64,000 nucleotides of DNA from Carposina sasakii (GCA_014607495.2 CP053167.1:6634001-6698000); one strand, 5' to 3'; counted from the stretch's first letter, positions 10,642 through 22,360 are shown. Notes: a model not told the origin generated them from the letters alone. Made by a program: numbers and translations.

Positions 10642-11282
10642 CTTGTGCAGGGGTGTTCTCGAACGAATTTTCTCAAGTTCTCAACCTATATATATGAGAT
10701 ACTGGATGCATGTTTTATGCAGCTCACGCACAAAGATTTGTCTTAGGCTACAATACGGGATTATATATGAGTTATGTTTTTATTGATATCGTGTCGTAAA
10801 GTCAAACGGTAATTAGCATTTTACCCATTAATTTACAAGTTAAGCCTCAGTAAAATTCAATCGTTAGAAACTTTTATTAAATTCTCGATAGCGAACCCTA
10901 TTTTATGTGTGAGAAAATTTTGACAATTTATTTTGGTGAGCGTGAACATTTGACAACATTTGAATATTAAGGTTCCGTATTCTAAAAATATGGTTACCTA
11001 TCCTAAAAACTATGTCCTAAAACGGTAATGTAAATTGGTAAATTAATACTATAGTCGGTACTTTAACGGTAAGATCTTATTACAAAATAAATATTATTTC
11101 CATAAACCACTGTAACATACCTACCTAAGACCGAAAAATTCTACTTTACATTTCTGGACTTTCTCTTAATCTACGCTTGACATATTTATAATTTTAAAAT
11201 TAATTCATTTCTTGTAGGTTGAGGATAATAAATTAAAAAACATATATATAAGGCTATAGCACAAAAATTTAATCTTATAATG
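10642..11282. other. No gene seen
   Basis: Possibly includes the rest of the insertion that starts at 10495. AT-rich, closed frames. Confidence 0.4.
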
Positions 11283-11513
11283 TACATACATACATATAAT
11301 CACGCCTTTATCCCTTACGAGGTAGGCAGAGCACCAAGGGCTGACAGAACCACATGGTGCCACTTCTGACCAATTTTGAGGGTATAGTTGAGATGTACAA
11401 GTTCGGTTAGTAGTGACAGGTGGTCAGCCCATCGCCTACAAAACACCAAGACCCTCTTGTCCCTCGACTGACTTGTACAGTATGCCCGGGAAGAGAAGCA
11501 GCTGTAGCATTAC
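11283..11513 (-). repeat. U2 repeat, longest copy
   Basis: Reads on the minus strand to a (TATG)n end: CATACATACATATAATCACG, TCCCTTACGAGGTAGGCAGA, CCACATGGTGCCACTTCTGA. Other copies at 20390, 45662 and 51395. The simple-repeat end suggests a retroposon tail. Confidence 0.7.
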
Positions 11514-11971
11514 ACTTTTTTTTTTCACTCCCAGAGCATCATAGAAGAAATAACCTTATACCTAATGTATTCAGAACATAGGTACAGAACCACTGATTGC
11601 GAGACTTTATCCGCTCCTAACTTTTTTATAGAGTCAATATATAATCATTTAGCTGCTGAGAAAATGTATTTTTATATCTTTATCCAGTAATGTATTATTA
11701 TATTATTATGTTATTTCAAGAATCGACACTTTAAACTCCCATATTTTTTCTAAATAGGATTTTTTGTCACCAATTTGTTTATTTCACATACTTATGGAAT
11801 TTAAATAATCAATTCACTATATTTCAATAAAGAATTTCGGTGAGTGTCATTCTCCATTTATATTTATATTTTATAGGTACTATAATAAGTAATGGTTTTA
11901 AATTAGTCGATCTTAATAGATTTTTAATATTGTTAGAAGTGGGCGTTTTGTCTATTAGAAGTAAGGTGAAA

Positions 11972-12324
11972 TCTATACATATAATAAAAATGTAACGGAT
12001 CGCTGTCTGTACATGGAAGATATATGAGAAAAAATATTATAGGAGACCTTTATCAACGCAATAGAACCCAAAACGATGATTTTTGGAATTTTTGTCTGTT
12101 TGTCTATTTGTCGGTTTGTCTGTTTGTCTGTGCGTTTGTGCACGCTAATCTCAGAAACGGCTGAACCGATTTCGATGCAGTTTTCAGGAATATAGGTATA
12201 TTGTGACAGGTCCCACTTGACATATAGGCTACTTTTTATCCCGGGAAAATGTTTTTATCCCGGATAATTTCGACATTTTGTTTTTTCTGTAGTCCACGCG
12301 GACGGAGTCGCGGGCGTCCACTAG
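11972..12324 (+). mobile_element. Helitron (Lep1-like), 353 bp
   Basis: Longest Helitron copy here, bounded A|TC...CTAG|T. Blocks in order: TCTATACATATAATAAAAAT, GTCTGTTTG repeats, AATCTCAGAAACGGCTGAAC, CTACTTTTTATCCCGGG, CCCGGATAATTTCGACATTT, GTCCACGCGGACGGAGTCGC. Parent-like for the deleted copy at 51942-52055. Confidence 0.85.
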
Positions 12325-12490
12325 TTTTAAATACATATTCAACTTTACGAAAATTTTATTACGTAGGACAAAGAAAGAAATAGATTTCAAAAATAAAAAA
12401 TTATTTCTGCTTACTCCCTTCAGATGTCGTGTCTTTTATCGTAAATTACTTTCATATTTGATACCTACTTTCATATTATGTTATGTTTAT

Positions 12491-12883
12491 AAAAGTATTA
12501 ATAAAGAAATGGAAAAAATTCTTCACCCAAATCATAGAGGAATAAGATGGACTGGAATTGTGAGGCACCGAAAAGTCTAATGGTGCATCGAAACAGTTAG
12601 TATGACATTAGCACTCTATGACATCTTATTCCTCTATGCCCGAATGGGAATCGAACCCACGACCACTGCAAACCGTGCCAGCCGCTCTAACCACTGAGCT
12701 ACCGGGTCAATTACTCGGATGACGAATTTTACCATCTCTTTTCTAAATTACATATTGGCAACGTTATTTTTCATCCCGATAGCTATACACTAGCCAAATC
12801 TCAGCAAACAAAGCTGAATCCCTCAGCACAATGTTTAAAGATGAAACGATCAACCATATCCTAACGGATATATAATCCGTATA
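12491..12883 (-). mobile_element. TRM retroposon, copy 2, interrupted
   Basis: A 10-bp duplication TTATGTTTAT (12481-12490 and 12884-12893) flanks it. On the minus strand the body precedes the tRNA-like module (A box TAGCTCAGTGGTTAGAGC, B box GGTTCGATTCC). The module is split near its 3' edge by the MITE at 12533-12638. Body starts about 20 bp later than in copy 1, as 5' truncation gives. Confidence 0.8.
12533..12638. mobile_element. 106-bp MITE nested in TRM copy 2
   Basis: Perfect 17-bp terminal inverted repeats, CATAGAGGAATAAGATG and its complement. Flanked by CCCAAAT (12526-12532) and CCCGAAT (12639-12645), a 7-bp duplication with one later change. The copies at 3994 and 50465 show the empty site (CCCGAGT, CACTCGGGTG region). 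No other copy in the window. Confidence 0.85.
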
Positions 12884-12893
12884 TTATGTTTAT

Positions 12894-13885
12894 TAGAACT
12901 ATAGTACTTATAGCGGCTTACATTTATTAGGTACACGTAAGAACCAAACACCCACCTATATTCATCAGTTGTTGTTTCCTACAAACCTAATCGTTATTAA
13001 GCTTAAAAAAAGTTAGGTATTCTGTATTTTAATGTACTTTCACAAAAAAAACTTTTTAATAAAAATCAATTTTAAAATATTCGGATCCCACAAGACTATA
13101 GTGTTAAAATATCTCAATATATCTTTTAAACCTGACCCGAGGTCAAACAGCATTGTCAACATAAAATAACAATATTACCAACATAAAAACGTAACACTTT
13201 ACATAACCAACATATATACATTTTCGTCAAATTTCTTTGCACTCTATTGTCTAAATAATACTGTTTACATTTCCATCCCAAACGCGGAGTTTAAAGTTTC
13301 ATTGTACTTTAATATCATCATCAGATAACATAAGAATGACACTTTAGAAAGATGTATGGGAGTTTATATTCGATACTTGTATCGATTCCAACCGAGAAAG
13401 ATTCCGAGATCGATGGTTAAAGCTTTTTAATTGACAAGCTAGCTTTTAAATTATCGATACTTTTGAAGTAACAAGCTAAGGTAAAGCCGTTTTTTTAGTT
13501 GTTTTATATTTTCATTATGATCTACGTACAGCCTGGCATATTTTTACCCGACTTCGCCAGGAGGAGGCTTATGTTTTTTGAGTGAATGTAGATGTATGCA
13601 GTCGGGTTTCTTCTTGAAGTAACTAAATGAGATTTACGACTGCTGTGAATTTTTAAAAATATCAGGTACCTACATTATACAGTAAGTAGGTACGCTTAAT
13701 TTTACATCGGCCGACAAGCCGAATTATTTTGAAATTAGCAAGACTCATAAACAATAGCGGGATTCCCGTAACTTCCCGTTCCCTTGGGAATTATGGAATA
13801 TCCTTTCATATCGGATGCCTATGTCGGAAAACGAACACTGTCCCTAAGTTTCAGGTCAGATCAGCGGTTTAGGCTGTGTCAATCT
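12894..13885. other. No gene seen; carries two CGACT-type motifs
   Basis: TTTTTACCCGACTTCGCC (about 13541) and ATGCAGTCGGGTTTC (about 13597) are related to the end motif found at the borders of the large palindrome (18889-19451), at 20215 and at 57690. Otherwise AT-rich. Confidence 0.45.
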
Positions 13886-13893
13886 GTCATATA

Positions 13894-14124
13894 CCGGGAT
13901 TGGCCCACCACTCATTCCCGCCTCTGCAACTCCTGGGAGCCAGGATCAACAGAGGCGACCAGAAAAATGCATAACCTAGCATAGAAAATCCCGGGACTCG
14001 GGACCTAACTAGCGACTATAAAGCATTAACACTAATAGAAAAACAGAATGTGATGTATGAAGATAGGTATCCTTAATATTACATTAAGCACTGACTGACA
14101 ATATTATTACAATTGGAACAATCC
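13894..14124 (+). repeat. U3 repeat, copy 2, with 8-bp flanking duplication
   Basis: GTCATATA occurs on both sides (13886-13893 and 14125-14132), which defines a 231-bp insertion starting CCGGGATTGGCCCACCACTC. No strong terminal inverted repeat; class unknown. Confidence 0.75.
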
Positions 14125-14132
14125 GTCATATA

Positions 14133-15097
14133 TCGAATTTTGATACATTTTGCTATTCAATTTTAACTATATCCTCATTTTGGTCAAGATGAAATAACGC
14201 CCAAGCGCTTATATATTTCTAGATAATAAAACTAAATGCTTCCATAAAATTTCGCATTATTTTATCTTACCATTAAAGAATGACCATATTCAAATACCGT
14301 TTACATTTAGTTTTCCTAGTTTTAGACTATAAAAGATACTTTTTAAATGTTTTATTTCCATACACATATGCGTAAAGGTCCTAAGTTCAAATTATATTGG
14401 TCGATTTACATACTTTTTCCAATATCATTGTTTTAATTTGTCGATAATTTCGTTAATTTGTAATCAAATAAAATCCCCTTAAGTGAAGTTTTGTCGTGAA
14501 ATATTTTTAAATAAATTTCATTACTACACGGTTCTTTTACATCGTCTTGGAATAAGTACTTTATGTCATCTAGTATTACAAGTTTTTTTTTTGTCAATAC
14601 TGTATTTTTCATCTATTTTAAGGTGGTAGACTCAAGTATACTCTTATTGTGGGATTTAATTTACACACTTCTGCCTCACCTATTTAGGGCTTAGACGTGG
14701 ACTATATTCATTTAATAATTTACAAATTTTAACATAGTTAAAAAATTTAACATTATTTTCTCAACTAATCGAGGCCATCTGCCATAATTAAATCAACCAT
14801 TTTGTCAAACTATAAGAAAAAACTACTTAAGAGAATCAACTTAAAACAGTTAGTAAGAAGGTACAATCGACGATAGAGCATAGAAAGAGAAAGGGAGCAT
14901 CAAACAACACCTGTCAAAATTTCCTCCGTCAAAATGCTAATTGGTACTACCTCTTTCATACAATAATCCCTAAGCTTAATGTCTACCAATCAGTTAACTG
15001 TACATCGATAATTTGTACTCTTTGTACGAAAATGTATCTATAGCTATGGTGTAAGTAAAATTTTTGTACATTAGGATTTGAAAATTAGAGTCACATA
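14133..15097. other. No gene seen
   Basis: AT-rich. A weak CACACTTCTGCCTCACC stretch (about 14665) resembles part of a common repeat seen again near 31470. Confidence 0.45.
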
Positions 15098-15104
15098 TAC
15101 TATA

Positions 15105-15367
15105 GCCGCGTGGTGCCGGCAGAGTAGAGTTTGTACCACCTCTGCCTGCCCGTGGGTATCGTACGAGGCGATTAAGGGTTTCCGGGAGGTGGGCAGAAGC
15201 ACCTTCCATACTGACAACATAGTCCGAAAATCACACTGCGGTCACCCACCCGCCTGCCCAGCGTAGTGACTATGGGCAAAACCCTCCCTGTGGAAGTAGC
15301 CTTGTGGCGTGCCTTGGGGGAGGCCTACGTCCAGCAGTAGACTGCAATAGGCTGAAGAAGAAGAAGG
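15105..15367 (+). mobile_element. RTS SINE, full length (263 bp)
   Basis: Flanked by TACTATA (15098-15104 and 15368-15374). Begins with the 5' end shared by all full copies, CCGCGTGGTGCCGGCAGAG, passes GTGGGTATCGTACGAGGCG and GGTGACTATGGGC-type blocks, and ends ATAGGCTGAAGAAGAAGAAG. No clear pol III A or B box is visible in the head. The 3' block is that of the RTE LINE. Confidence 0.85.
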
Positions 15368-15422
15368 TACTATAATAACTTAGAATTAAATTGATATCCT
15401 TTGAGGGCACTAGAGGAAATAT

Positions 15423-15723
15423 GCGCCCGTGGCATGAACTTGGTGAGAGCGAGATGTCTCACATTTACGCGACAAATTCACAGAGCTATGTAATGACTAG
15501 ACATGTAAGTGGTACTTCATGTGTGAAAAGGGATTGCAAAGCACTTATTTCAGGGCAAATTCATTCAGTCTTAGCTTGAAAACACTCGTCTATTCTAATT
15601 CCCAACTTAGTTTTTATAGGCAAAGTGTATGTAACACTTGCTTTATCTAGTTATTATAAGCTCTGTGAGTTTGACGTTTAAATGTGAGTTGTCTCGCTCT
15701 CACTAAATTCATGGTACGGGCAC
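15423..15723. mobile_element. MITE-C copy 3, diverged
   Basis: About 300 bp, with the arm block GGTGAGAGCGAGATGTCTCA on the left and its complement on the right, as in 2989-3288 and 37722-38022. The tips differ (CGCCCGTGGCATGAA), so it is an older or separate subfamily. Confidence 0.75.
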
Positions 15724-15998
15724 TGGTAGTATAGTAGTCCTTTGTTTCCTAGGTTAAGTGTCAATAAAGTTTGCGTCAACAATTAATGATATGAGAGTAA
15801 ATCTATAAAAAAAACTGCAAGCAGTCGATTGAGATCTGTGTTTGCGTGTCCTTCTGATTTTGGATGCGGTAATCTCAAAGAAAGCAGTAGTTAAATATTG
15901 CAGTTTTTAAACAAGTTTTACATAAACTTCAAAATAAAGTCAGTAGAACATTTTCCTATATTTATACTTGCACAGTAGTAGTAGTAGTTGTTAATTTT

Positions 15999-16042
15999 GC
16001 CGTTAGGGAGGCTTACATTCAACAGTGGACTGCAATAGCCTG
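15999..16042 (+). mobile_element. RTE 3'-end fragment
   Basis: GGGAGGCTTACATTCAACAG followed by TGGACTGCAATAGCCTG reads E-A-Y-I-Q-Q-W-T-A-I-A, the terminal motif of RTE proteins. The tail is lost. Confidence 0.6.
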
Positions 16043-16091
16043 TTGTGAAATATCTAAGTAGAGAAAAATCAATGGACTCCCATAATATCAG

Positions 16092-16154
16092 CACCCCACT
16101 GAAACTGCCTTCTCCACACTAATACGTAGCTCCTGTCGATCAGTGGCCCGAACG
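16092..16154 (+). other. Exon-like 63-nt block (weak candidate)
   Basis: AG at 16090-16091 and a consensus donor GTAAGT at 16155-16160 bound a 63-nt block that is open in one frame (21 codons) and GC-richer than its surroundings. No homology recognised. Chance matches to splice signals are frequent over 64 kb, so this is only a pointer. Confidence 0.12.
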
Positions 16155-16160
16155 GTAAGT

Positions 16161-18435
16161 TTTTCGGACGGACAGCAGCCGGATCAGGGGATTACCTCGG
16201 ATTACCGTCAATCAGTCACAAATTGGTATTGTGACTGACGAATTATTTTTACTCTTGCCGACACGACACGATGTGAAAACGATGAAAAGTTTGATGTTTC
16301 GCACTAGCGAGCTAATTTTGAGGACATAGGTGAAACCTAGTGCATGAATCAGATAATGTTTTAACTAGTAAGATCATTAGGTAATATCCTTAAGTACTTT
16401 TTAAATTATACGAATAAATCTTCTAATACGAGTATTACCGCTTATGTCTAGAGTGACCCTAAACTTTAGAATAAGTTTTGTTGTCGTTTGTAATCGTTTC
16501 CGGAAAGTTAAGTTTGAACTAATGTCTCAAAGATATAATAAAATCGGTAGGTTTGTCTAAATCGGATCGGTGTGAATAAATTTATTATTAAAGTGCCTAC
16601 ATATGATTGTGTTTAGTTACCTACAAAGTTGGGAAGGAAGGTGATTAAATATTAACGGCAGCACATTTTGTAGCTTGCTAATGAGTTAAAAGTTTATTTA
16701 GATATGAAAAAATTCAAATGAAAATATTTTTTGTACAACTAAAGTTGTCTGCAATATTAACATGTACTATACTATGTAGTAGGTTATCTACTTAGCACTT
16801 TAGTAGGTAACTAACTTTTTACACCAGAAATAATATACCTAACCTAACTGGAGCAGTAGCTAGAAAGTAAATATAATTCGAAATGTTCTAGTCAGGTACT
16901 CTATCATTGCTGGAAACCACATCAAAATCCATCGCACTAGCGTTCGGCCGTCTCGGGAAGCAACCTCGTGCAGGTACTATGCAGAGCTATATTTATAAGA
17001 ACAACAATAAACCCACTAGACAAGCATTTATCTATTTGACCACCAACGTAGAATATGCCTACTCTATTAAAAAACGGACAGTTTTAAAATTTATAACCAC
17101 CTTTCGTATTGTTTCAATTATAAATACTGAATTAAATGAATCCAAGGCGACGCCCAAATTGCTATATCGTCGGTAATTTAGTAAGCTTTCTATTGTATAG
17201 ATTATTTATTATAAAATATCAATAACAACGGAATACCCCTAGAGCTAAAGTCGTAGAATAAATTTGTGTCAGTGTTTCAAGTTATGATCTTTAATTGATA
17301 GGTAAAAACAAATTTATAATAAATAACATTGATAGCATAGACAGAAGCAATGGCATTGTTTAATCAATTTGTATTACTAGCATTTCCTTTCCTTATTCTT
17401 ACATTGAACACTAGTATATTTAGATCATTTTATCATATCTTTAAGTTTGATTGACATGATATCAATATTTTTTTGTGTGCATTTAGGGTAAAATATATTT
17501 TAAATGCTAAACATTGAGCACTGTAATTTTACTCTGTTGCTCTTTTACCATTAAGCCACGCCTATGTTATGTTACCATATCCATTATTTTAGTTTTCGAT
17601 TTGATTTCAGATTCAATTGATGGCGAAATGTGAAATTTATTTTAAAAGGTCATCTCACAATAGGCATTTATGGATCTTTCTCTTGGTTATTAAATTGCTA
17701 TTTATGCTAATGTTCTGTAATAAGTTCGTACCTATCTTTGTGTTGCCACGGAATAACTAATAGCGTTACTGGGGATGCTTTATTGACAGCTCAGCAACTA
17801 CTAATACAGGGTGTTTATAGCTATAGTGTGTGCTATATAGCTGTCAATATAATAGATATCACAATGTCTAAAAACTGTGATTCTTATTTAAATATTTTTC
17901 AAAATTCTTAATACAGACACATATGAATAATATTTTTTGTTACATTTTTTTGAAGATCTAGTTATTAAGAAAGATTTTTTATTAAAATAAATATTTAAAT
18001 CTTGTCAATTTCATCTTTAAGCTTTAATAAAAATAATGTACAATTTTATTTATAATACAGGGCCCAATCGTCTTATATGATTTACAAACATTGATTTCAC
18101 AAAACAATCTACCTATGTATCATAATGTTAACCTGGAGGCTCCATCTCGTTTCCCATATAAAATCTCCCTACAAGAGTAATTACTTTCATAATACCCGCT
18201 ACCTATGAAGTCATTTATCGACACATAGCATTTTGCAAAATTACAGCTCCAACATACTATGTTATTAGAACTAACGGTTTGGAGATAGATATTAGCGAAA
18301 CGCCTACGGGAGCCATTTTGTATGGAAAGTATAGAAATAGCTAATATTAAACTATAAAGATTTGGTTTAATCACGGGTTATGATTGACAGGTATCGTATC
18401 GGCTTGATAAGATTTATAGAGATTTATAAACCTGA
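16161..18435. other. No gene seen; longest quiet stretch of the left half
   Basis: AT-rich and apparently free of the repeat families listed here. An ACAGGGTGTTTATAGC at about 17813 looks like a TA-element end but has no partner. Confidence 0.45.
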
Positions 18436-18745
18436 GGGTCTACTCTGAAGTGTCGATAAACGAAGTATCGGCCGAATATCGAGGTGTTTCCTACTACGAA
18501 CTTCCTTCGAACGGATCAGTCGCGCCGTTTTTTCATTCGGTCCGATCAAACTCTATTTGACAGGTATAAGGCTAGCTAAATGAAATCTTATAATATTAGT
18601 CAATGTGAATTATTCTCTATGGTTCCGAATGAGTTGTGAACATCCGAAGCAATTTCGTAGTAGGGTCAAAGGCTGTCAAAGGCTTCGATTCGGTCGGGCT
18701 TCGGTCGGACCGAATGATTCGAAAGCGGTATTTCAGAGTAGACCC
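18436..18745. mobile_element. MITE with GGGTCTACTCTGAA ends (about 310 bp)
   Basis: GGGTCTACTCTGAA at 18436-18449 faces its exact complement at 18732-18745. Subterminal CATTCGGTCCGATC and CGGTCGGACCGAATGATTCG also oppose each other. Flanking duplication not resolved. Class unknown. Confidence 0.7.
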
Positions 18746-18888
18746 CCTGCAATAAAAATTATAATATGTAAGTACATAATATAACTAAGTCAACATTTTC
18801 TAAGTTATTATAGGTTGTGTACTCGTATTAGTCTTATAAATTTATCAGGTATCATCAATATCGGATCCTATAGTTTTCACTATACGTT

Positions 18889-19451
18889 AATTATTATTAA
18901 AAAAACAAAATACCCGACTGCACACTAAAAAAAGAGTAAAACAAGCCACACAATAATATTGATCAATCAAATGCTAAAAACTAATTATGTAATACCGTTT
19001 AAACAATACCTATATTAAAATACACTACAATATGTGTTCGTAATCGATAGTTAAATAAACAGAAACTTATTTTGAATACAAATTTACTGAATATAATTTA
19101 TAAATGTTGATGGAAAGCATCGCAGGCGGGGACCAACAGAGGCTTATTTATAGTCATTTCGGTTGTGCACCATTTAGCAGAATTTTCGTTGGTGGCGGTC
19201 AAGGTGGTCCCCGCCTGCGATGCTTTCCATCAACATTTATAAATTATATTCAGTAAATTTGTATTCAAAATAAGTTTCTGTTTATTTAACTATCGATTAC
19301 GAACACATATTGTAGTGTATTTTAATATAGGTATTGTTTAAACGGTATTACATAATTAGTTTTTAGCATTTGATTGATCAATATTATTGTGTGGCTTGTT
19401 TTACTCTTTTTTTAGTGTGCAGTCGGGTATTTTGTTTTTTTAATAATAATT
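18889..19451. repeat. Perfect 247-bp inverted repeat with 69-bp spacer
   Basis: Left arm 18889-19135 and right arm 19205-19451 are exact reverse complements as far as I can read, with no gap or mismatch; spacer 19136-19204. The outer end of each arm carries the GCAGTCGGGTATTTTG motif also seen elsewhere in the window. No clear flanking duplication. It could be a very recent fold-back duplication, a hairpin-RNA source, or an assembly artefact from a chimeric read. Confidence 0.9.
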
Positions 19452-20238
19452 CTTTTATTTATAACTTTTTAGCTGTTTTTATTTAACGAAAATGTTGTAG
19501 ATGTAGAAGACTATGTATATGTAAGTACCATTTTAAATTATTTCGACGACATTTGGCTTTAGATTACGAGTGATGTTACTCCGCAACATAAATTTACCGC
19601 CAATCTGGACTGTTTGAGAACGGAAGAACGAGTTAATTAATTAGAAAGAACGAATAAATTTAAAGAGAGAAACACGAAAGAAAAAGAACGAGTTATTTAT
19701 ACTTTATAAGTTTCGCGTCAGACGACGAAGTATCGAAAAAATCGCTATTTAGAGACGACCGTCAACGACGTGTGCCCTTATGCGTGTGCCCGCATTCGGG
19801 CTGTATACTCGAGCATATCCCCCTCCGCACCGCGCCGCGCGCCGCATGCCAGGCCACGCCCTATCTTTTTGCTTGCTAACGCATGAGTTGCTTTGCGTTG
19901 ACGCAGAATTAACATGTTCCCGTGGGAATTTTGAGAAAAAACGTATCCTATATTAATTACTCCCGTGATTGAAATGAATCTAATGATACCGCATACATAT
20001 TTTTGTTGTTTAAAGGGAAATTTAGAAAAAATATTATGTCTTTATCCCGTGGGACTTTTATGATAAAATGTATCCTATGACACTCCCGTAATCAAGACAA
20101 ATCTAACGATACCTCATACATCAAAATCCATCAAGCCGTTTAGGCTACAGGAGGTCACAAAGGAACAGACATACATACATACTTACATACACTCCCTCAA
20201 CATTACCCTCCCTCTTTGGCAGTCGGGTAAAAAAGATT
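19452..20238. other. No gene seen; CpG-rich patch and old repeat
   Basis: About 19790-19870 is CpG-rich (CCGCACCGCGCCGCGCGCC). From about 19905 to 20230 runs an unclassified repeat: it contains two CCCGTGGGA blocks, CAAAATCCATCAAGCCGTTT and a short CATA run, and ends GGCAGTCGGGTAAAAAA. Confidence 0.45.
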
Positions 20239-20510
20239 GGCTATCCAAAACAATTTGAAACTCGATATCACATGGTTTTTTTCCCGATATTATGGGAAAT
20301 TTAGAAAATAGAAAAGTTGTTTAGAAACAACTTAATGCTTATAAAATTTTGAAAATAAATATATGATTTCAAATATGAAGTGGGCTATACATGCAGATAA
20401 TCACGCCTTTATCCCTTACGGGGTAGGCAGAGCACCAAAGGCCTATAGAACCACATGGTGCCACTTCTGATTCACTTAACATACCTACCTCTTTTGTAAC
20501 TACTTGTATA
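20239..20510. mobile_element. MITE-A, decayed and interrupted
   Basis: CTATCCAAAACAATTTGAAA and the AAGTGGGCTAT block belong to MITE-A. The right end resumes at about 20472 as ACTTAACATACCTACC and CTTTTGTAAC. Between them lies a U2 fragment. Confidence 0.65.
20390..20470 (-). repeat. U2 fragment inside MITE-A
   Basis: GATAATCACGCCTTTATCCC to GGTGCCACTTCTGA. It sits exactly where MITE-A loses continuity, so it inserted after the MITE. Confidence 0.7.
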
Positions 20511-21608
20511 ATGTCAACTCAGGCTACGAGCGAAAATCAATGTTAGGTTTTCTCGAGAAAAATAATTCTGTTCTTACCTAAAGATATAATAATATAATAT
20601 ATTAATGAATTAGCTCTCGACTTTTCCTCTCTTCAGTTATCTTATATCTTTATTAATACCAACTTTTTGTTGTTTCAATTTATTAGATTTATTGAATTGA
20701 ACAGGTTGGACAGTGCCATCGTGATCCCATATAAATATGGATTACTGGAGTCACTTGAAGCTATCTCGATGTTTTTAATGTGGCCATAGCCTAGCTAACA
20801 AATATGATTATGGTTGTTTTACTGTAAAGGTCTTTATAGTTAAGTTTCGAATCATGGATATAATAAATTATGACATGAATCGTGATTAGTAAAATCTTGG
20901 TCAATTCATTATAATAATATTGTTAACTTTACATATCTTAATTTAGATTTCATTTTAGGTATATTCTTTGTGAACGTATTTATTTCTCTACTAACAAATA
21001 TATTTGGAATACCTGTTACCTTACTACATTAAATAAATTTTACTTAAATAATACAAAAAATATAATACATAATTAAGTATAATTAAAGGTCAAGCACAAA
21101 ACAATACAAAACCTGCAAATAAAAATAAAAAAGTACCGTCAGCATACAAATTTGGTCACTCATTAGCTACAATGCGGTCTGCCTGATTAGGCAATATGAC
21201 ACCTCGAAACTAGAAAGTCGTTGACATAACGGGCCCGACAATGCGTGGAAACTACGCATGCCGTGGATTCAATTGAATCATTCTACCATTAATTACTTTG
21301 GATATTACTTTGGAGGTACCGACTGCAGAAGAATTCCGCTATAATTATTTTGGGTATATAGTCACATTAGTTATTTACTGAAAATATATTCGTTTCATTT
21401 ATTCTTAAAATTAAAGAGAGAAAAATGACGAGTCTAGGATATAGACATAGGTCACAAAAGAAAAATAAGTTCATCTTTACAGAGAAGTTCAAAAAGATAT
21501 GAAGATGAGGAACAAAAATTCAGTTCATAAACGAATTAAGACATACTTAGTAAATTGAAAATTAGATAAATTAGGTATGTAGTAAAAGTAATAAAAATCA
21601 AAAGAAAT
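20511..21608. other. No gene seen
   Basis: AT-rich. A GC-richer patch at about 21170-21300 holds nothing recognisable. Confidence 0.45.
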
Positions 21609-21900
21609 TCACATCGAGGGCACGCCCACCACCGGGCCCTACCCTCCGCTGACCCTCGATTCTGCCGACTCATAATCACGAACACAAGACATTACAATCG
21701 CAATAAGAAGCCAGATCCAAGCACCTAGCATGCAATCACAAGTATAGGTACATAGCTACTAATCCGAAAACCAATAAAAAATATTAATCGACATTTGTTT
21801 CGCCAACACCCGTGGCATCCTCAGAATTAGTTTTTCTGGTTAGTTCTATCTACCAAACTAACTAACTAAGAACTTCCGAATAGTGACGCCTGGTACAATT
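21609..21900. mobile_element. CACTATGGG-end family, copy 2, diverged
   Basis: CACGCCCACCACCGGGCCCT, CCCTCCGCTGACCCTCG, CACCTAGCATGCAA and ACATTTGTTTCGCC match the copies at 6949 and 35039. The left tip is lost (ATCGAGGG instead of CACTATGGG). GAACTTCCGAATAGTGACGCC at the right recurs just outside the 35-kb copy. Confidence 0.65.
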
Positions 21901-22242
21901 AAAAAAGAAACTCAATTCATCCTAAACCAAATCATGGTTATAAAATTAGTTGATTGAAAATTTTTACAATAAAAATCTTAATTTATTTTATAATTAGTTT
22001 TTTAAAAAATCCAACCATCGTTATCTTACACATCACATCCCTAGATTAATGCATCACAATTGTCAACTTCCATTGACAGATCCGCTTTTTTGCCGACCCT
22101 ACCTCGGCCATCGATAGTAACTCTCCGTGAGTGATTTTTAATTTAATTGTAATACCTGATTTTGCCCAACCGACCGAGTGAAACACTACAGTTGACAGAT
22201 GTCAATCTCGAGTTTTTTTTTATTTATTTTGTTACATTTACC

Positions 22243-22360
22243 GTAGAGTGCGGTATCACCAAAAAGTTCCTTTAAATGGTGGCGCTAGTTGCTTTTTGAC
22301 GACTACATTATCTATGTAACTGTATACATGAAATGTTAGTTCCAAAATCATGCACCGGAT
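22243..22360. repeat. Two-copy repeat (GGCGCTAGTT block), copy 2
   Basis: AGAGTGCGGTATCACC, TGGTGGCGCTAGTTGC and GAAATGTTAGTTCCAAAATC; partner of 7829-7935. Confidence 0.5.

Noticed and set aside
17811..17870. Another TA-element end (ACAGGGTGT)
   Set aside because: No matching inverted end found within 1 kb.
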